From CACKLF01 sp002725175 (lineage in GTDB: Bacteria > Pseudomonadota > Alphaproteobacteria > Rhodobacterales > Rhodobacteraceae), in NCBI GenBank assembly GCA_002725175.2, contig PBQX02000094.1, forward strand, positions 1 to 15,652: a DNA stretch of 15,652 nucleotides, given 5' to 3'. A model generated the notes under the pieces. It searched no databases. It was given only the letters and a program-made list of their open reading frames with translations, and had not been told where the DNA came from. A program made the translations under genes and the position numbers. Position 1 is the first letter of the stretch. Every line of letters starts with the position of its first letter. Positions 14,200-15,652 of this stretch are shown here, piece after piece.

Positions 14200-15537
14200 T
14201 TAGCCTCGTGTCTTATACCAAAACCTTGTAAGCAAAAAGACTGAGGCAAGAGCAAGACCTGCCACCAATCCAAACCAAACACCTTGAGGGCCAAGGGCTA
14301 ACTTTATTCCTAACAAATAACTCGTAGTAAACCCCACACCCCAGTAGCTAATAAGGGCAAATATAAAAGGAACTCGGACATCCTGCATACCACGTAATAA
14401 GCCGAGCCCAATAGCCTGCAGACCATCAGTTAATTGAAAACATGCTGCGATCGTCATTAATCCCACCCCAACAGCCATTACAGCTTGGCTTTCTGGTTGC
14501 AAGGTATCTATAAATAAACTTACAAGAGTATGTGGAAACAAGAGAAAAACAAGAATGGCCATAAACGCAAAAACCGCCGACATACTAACGGCGCAAACGC
14601 CTATTCGTCTCAAATCTTCAAGTGAATCCTTACGACCATATGCATTGCCAATTAATGTCGTAGCTACTTGGGAAAGACCAAGGTGAACCATAAACGTAAC
14701 CGCCATAATTTGCATGGCTATTCCGTGAGCAGCCACTTCAATTGGCCCTATCCAACCAACCATAATTGTTACTCCAGAAAATAGCCCTGATTCTGCCAAA
14801 TAGGTAAGACTAATAGGCACACCTAAGGTAAAAATATTTTTTAGTGAGGAGATGTCAGGTCTCCATATGTTTTTAAATAATTCGTGTTGAGGAAAATAGC
14901 TTTGTGAATACCAAACAAAAATAAAAAGTATAACCAGTGTGCCTCCAAGTGTAGACAACGCTGCACCCTGAATCCCCATCTCTGGAAAGCCAAAGTTTCC
15001 ATAAATAAGGATCCAGCCAGTAATGACTTTAAATATCAGTCCGGAAACCGTTGCCCACAAAACTACGTTTGTATGTTTTAACCCAGTTAAATAACATCGT
15101 AACGTAACATCCAGAAGAGCTGGAAACATAACAAATGCCATAATCCGCAAGTATTCTTGCGCAGTCTCCGAAAGTTCCTCAGATTGTCCAAGAAAAATTA
15201 AAACTGTTTCTGACCAATAGAGTATTGGAAAGACAAGAATCGAAAACATGGTTGATAGCCAAATTGCCATCCTTGTGTTTCTGCGTACTTGAGCATCTTC
15301 ACCACGGGCATCATGGGCAGCCACAACTGACATTAACGCATAGGAAAAACCCCCTCCTACAATTAACAGAATGAAAAAAACGGAGCTAGCTACTATTAAT
15401 GATGCCAACACTTTAGGATTGTAATGCCCCAACATCGCAGTATCTACAATCGATGCAGAGAATTGCGCTATATTTCCGCCAATAATAGGAAAACCTAAAA
15501 ACAATAACGATTTATAGATAGGGAATGATTTTTCCAT
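14200..15537 (-). CDS. MATE-family multidrug/toxin efflux transporter
   Basis: Integral inner-membrane antiporter with about 12 transmembrane helices in two homologous halves, expelling drugs, cations or metabolites in exchange for Na+ or H+. The N-terminal family signature reads SLLFLGFPIIGGNIAQFS followed by DTAMLGHYNPKVLAS. The second half restarts at LGVPISLTYLAESGLFSG with GPIEVAAHGIAMQI and QVATTLIGNAYGRKD. Length, about 445 residues, is normal for NorM-like members. I choose the ATG at 15537, preceded closely by GGGAG; a TTG at 15546 would add three residues but has no ribosome site. It is convergent with putA and has no evident partner gene. It might export toxic intermediates of the neighbouring catabolic genes, but nothing in the sequence proves a link. 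Confidence 0.92.
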   Translation of the reverse strand: MEKSFPIYKSLLFLGFPIIGGNIAQFSASIVDTAMLGHYNPKVLASLIVASSVFFILLIVGGGFSYALMSVVAAHDARGEDAQVRRNTRMAIWLSTMFSILVFPILYWSETVLIFLGQSEELSETAQEYLRIMAFVMFPALLDVTLRCYLTGLKHTNVVLWATVSGLIFKVITGWILIYGNFGFPEMGIQGAALSTLGGTLVILFIFVWYSQSYFPQHELFKNIWRPDISSLKNIFTLGVPISLTYLAESGLFSGVTIMVGWIGPIEVAAHGIAMQIMAVTFMVHLGLSQVATTLIGNAYGRKDSLEDLRRIGVCAVSMSAVFAFMAILVFLLFPHTLVSLFIDTLQPESQAVMAVGVGLMTIAACFQLTDGLQAIGLGLLRGMQDVRVPFIFALISYWGVGFTTSYLLGIKLALGPQGVWFGLVAGLALASVFLLTRFWYKTRG

Positions 15538-15652
15538 AGCTCCCAACTAGGAGGATTTAAAGCACAATACAAGCAATTTATAAAAAAGCATTCTATAATT
15601 GTATATTGTAGCTTCAAATGTGTGAAAGATTAAACTTAAACAGATAAAAATA
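15538..15652 (-). promoter_or_regulatory. Upstream region of the MATE gene
   Basis: AT-rich non-coding sequence that should hold the MATE gene promoter. On the - strand there are several AT-rich -10-like strings (TACAAT, TATAGA) but none with a good -35 at the right distance. The + strand contains AGGAGG at 15549-15554, but no start codon follows it at a usable distance. Nothing further can be supported before the window ends. Confidence 0.3.

Noticed and set aside
15549..15554. AGGAGG on the + strand as a ribosome site for a new gene
   Set aside because: No ATG, GTG or TTG follows at a usable distance and the window ends soon after.

Overview
The window reads as a piece of a low-GC marine bacterial genome, most likely an alphaproteobacterium. 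The evidence is a DddQ-type DMSP lyase, a choline-sulfatase, and a PutA without a DNA-binding domain that diverges from an Lrp/AsnC regulator (the alphaproteobacterial PutR arrangement). No rRNA, tRNA, IS element or CRISPR array is visible, so a lineage such as SAR116 or a Roseobacter relative cannot be fixed. The sequence is a consensus with many ambiguous bases. By hand count about 52 of the 68 Ns inside genes fall on third codon positions, which looks like strain polymorphism in a population rather than random error.

Left part (1-5820, all + strand): the 3' part of a cobalamin/iron-sulfur reductive dehalogenase homologue with an internally duplicated corrinoid domain, then a flavodoxin-fold NAD(P)H:quinone-type reductase. 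After a 193-base gap comes a tightly packed trio: an isochorismatase-fold cysteine hydrolase, a dimethylargininase-family hydrolase, and an FAD aromatic hydroxylase related to MhpA/TfdB. Together these suggest oxidative and reductive attack on an aromatic, possibly halogenated or nitrogen-containing, compound. The substrate is not known.

Middle (5817-8802): a MmgE/PrpD-family protein on the - strand diverges across 115 bases from betC (choline-sulfatase) on the + strand.

Right part (8808-14157): on the - strand, an Lrp/AsnC regulator, a zinc-independent-looking medium-chain reductase and dddQ. The last two overlap by ATGA. Divergent from the regulator is putA, which converts proline to glutamate. 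The arrangement puts one regulator between proline catabolism and DMSP cleavage.

End (14200-15537, - strand): a MATE-family efflux pump.

Overall this is a catabolic island for marine osmolytes and organosulfur compounds (choline-O-sulfate, DMSP, proline, possibly methylated arginines), next to a candidate aromatic or organohalide module.
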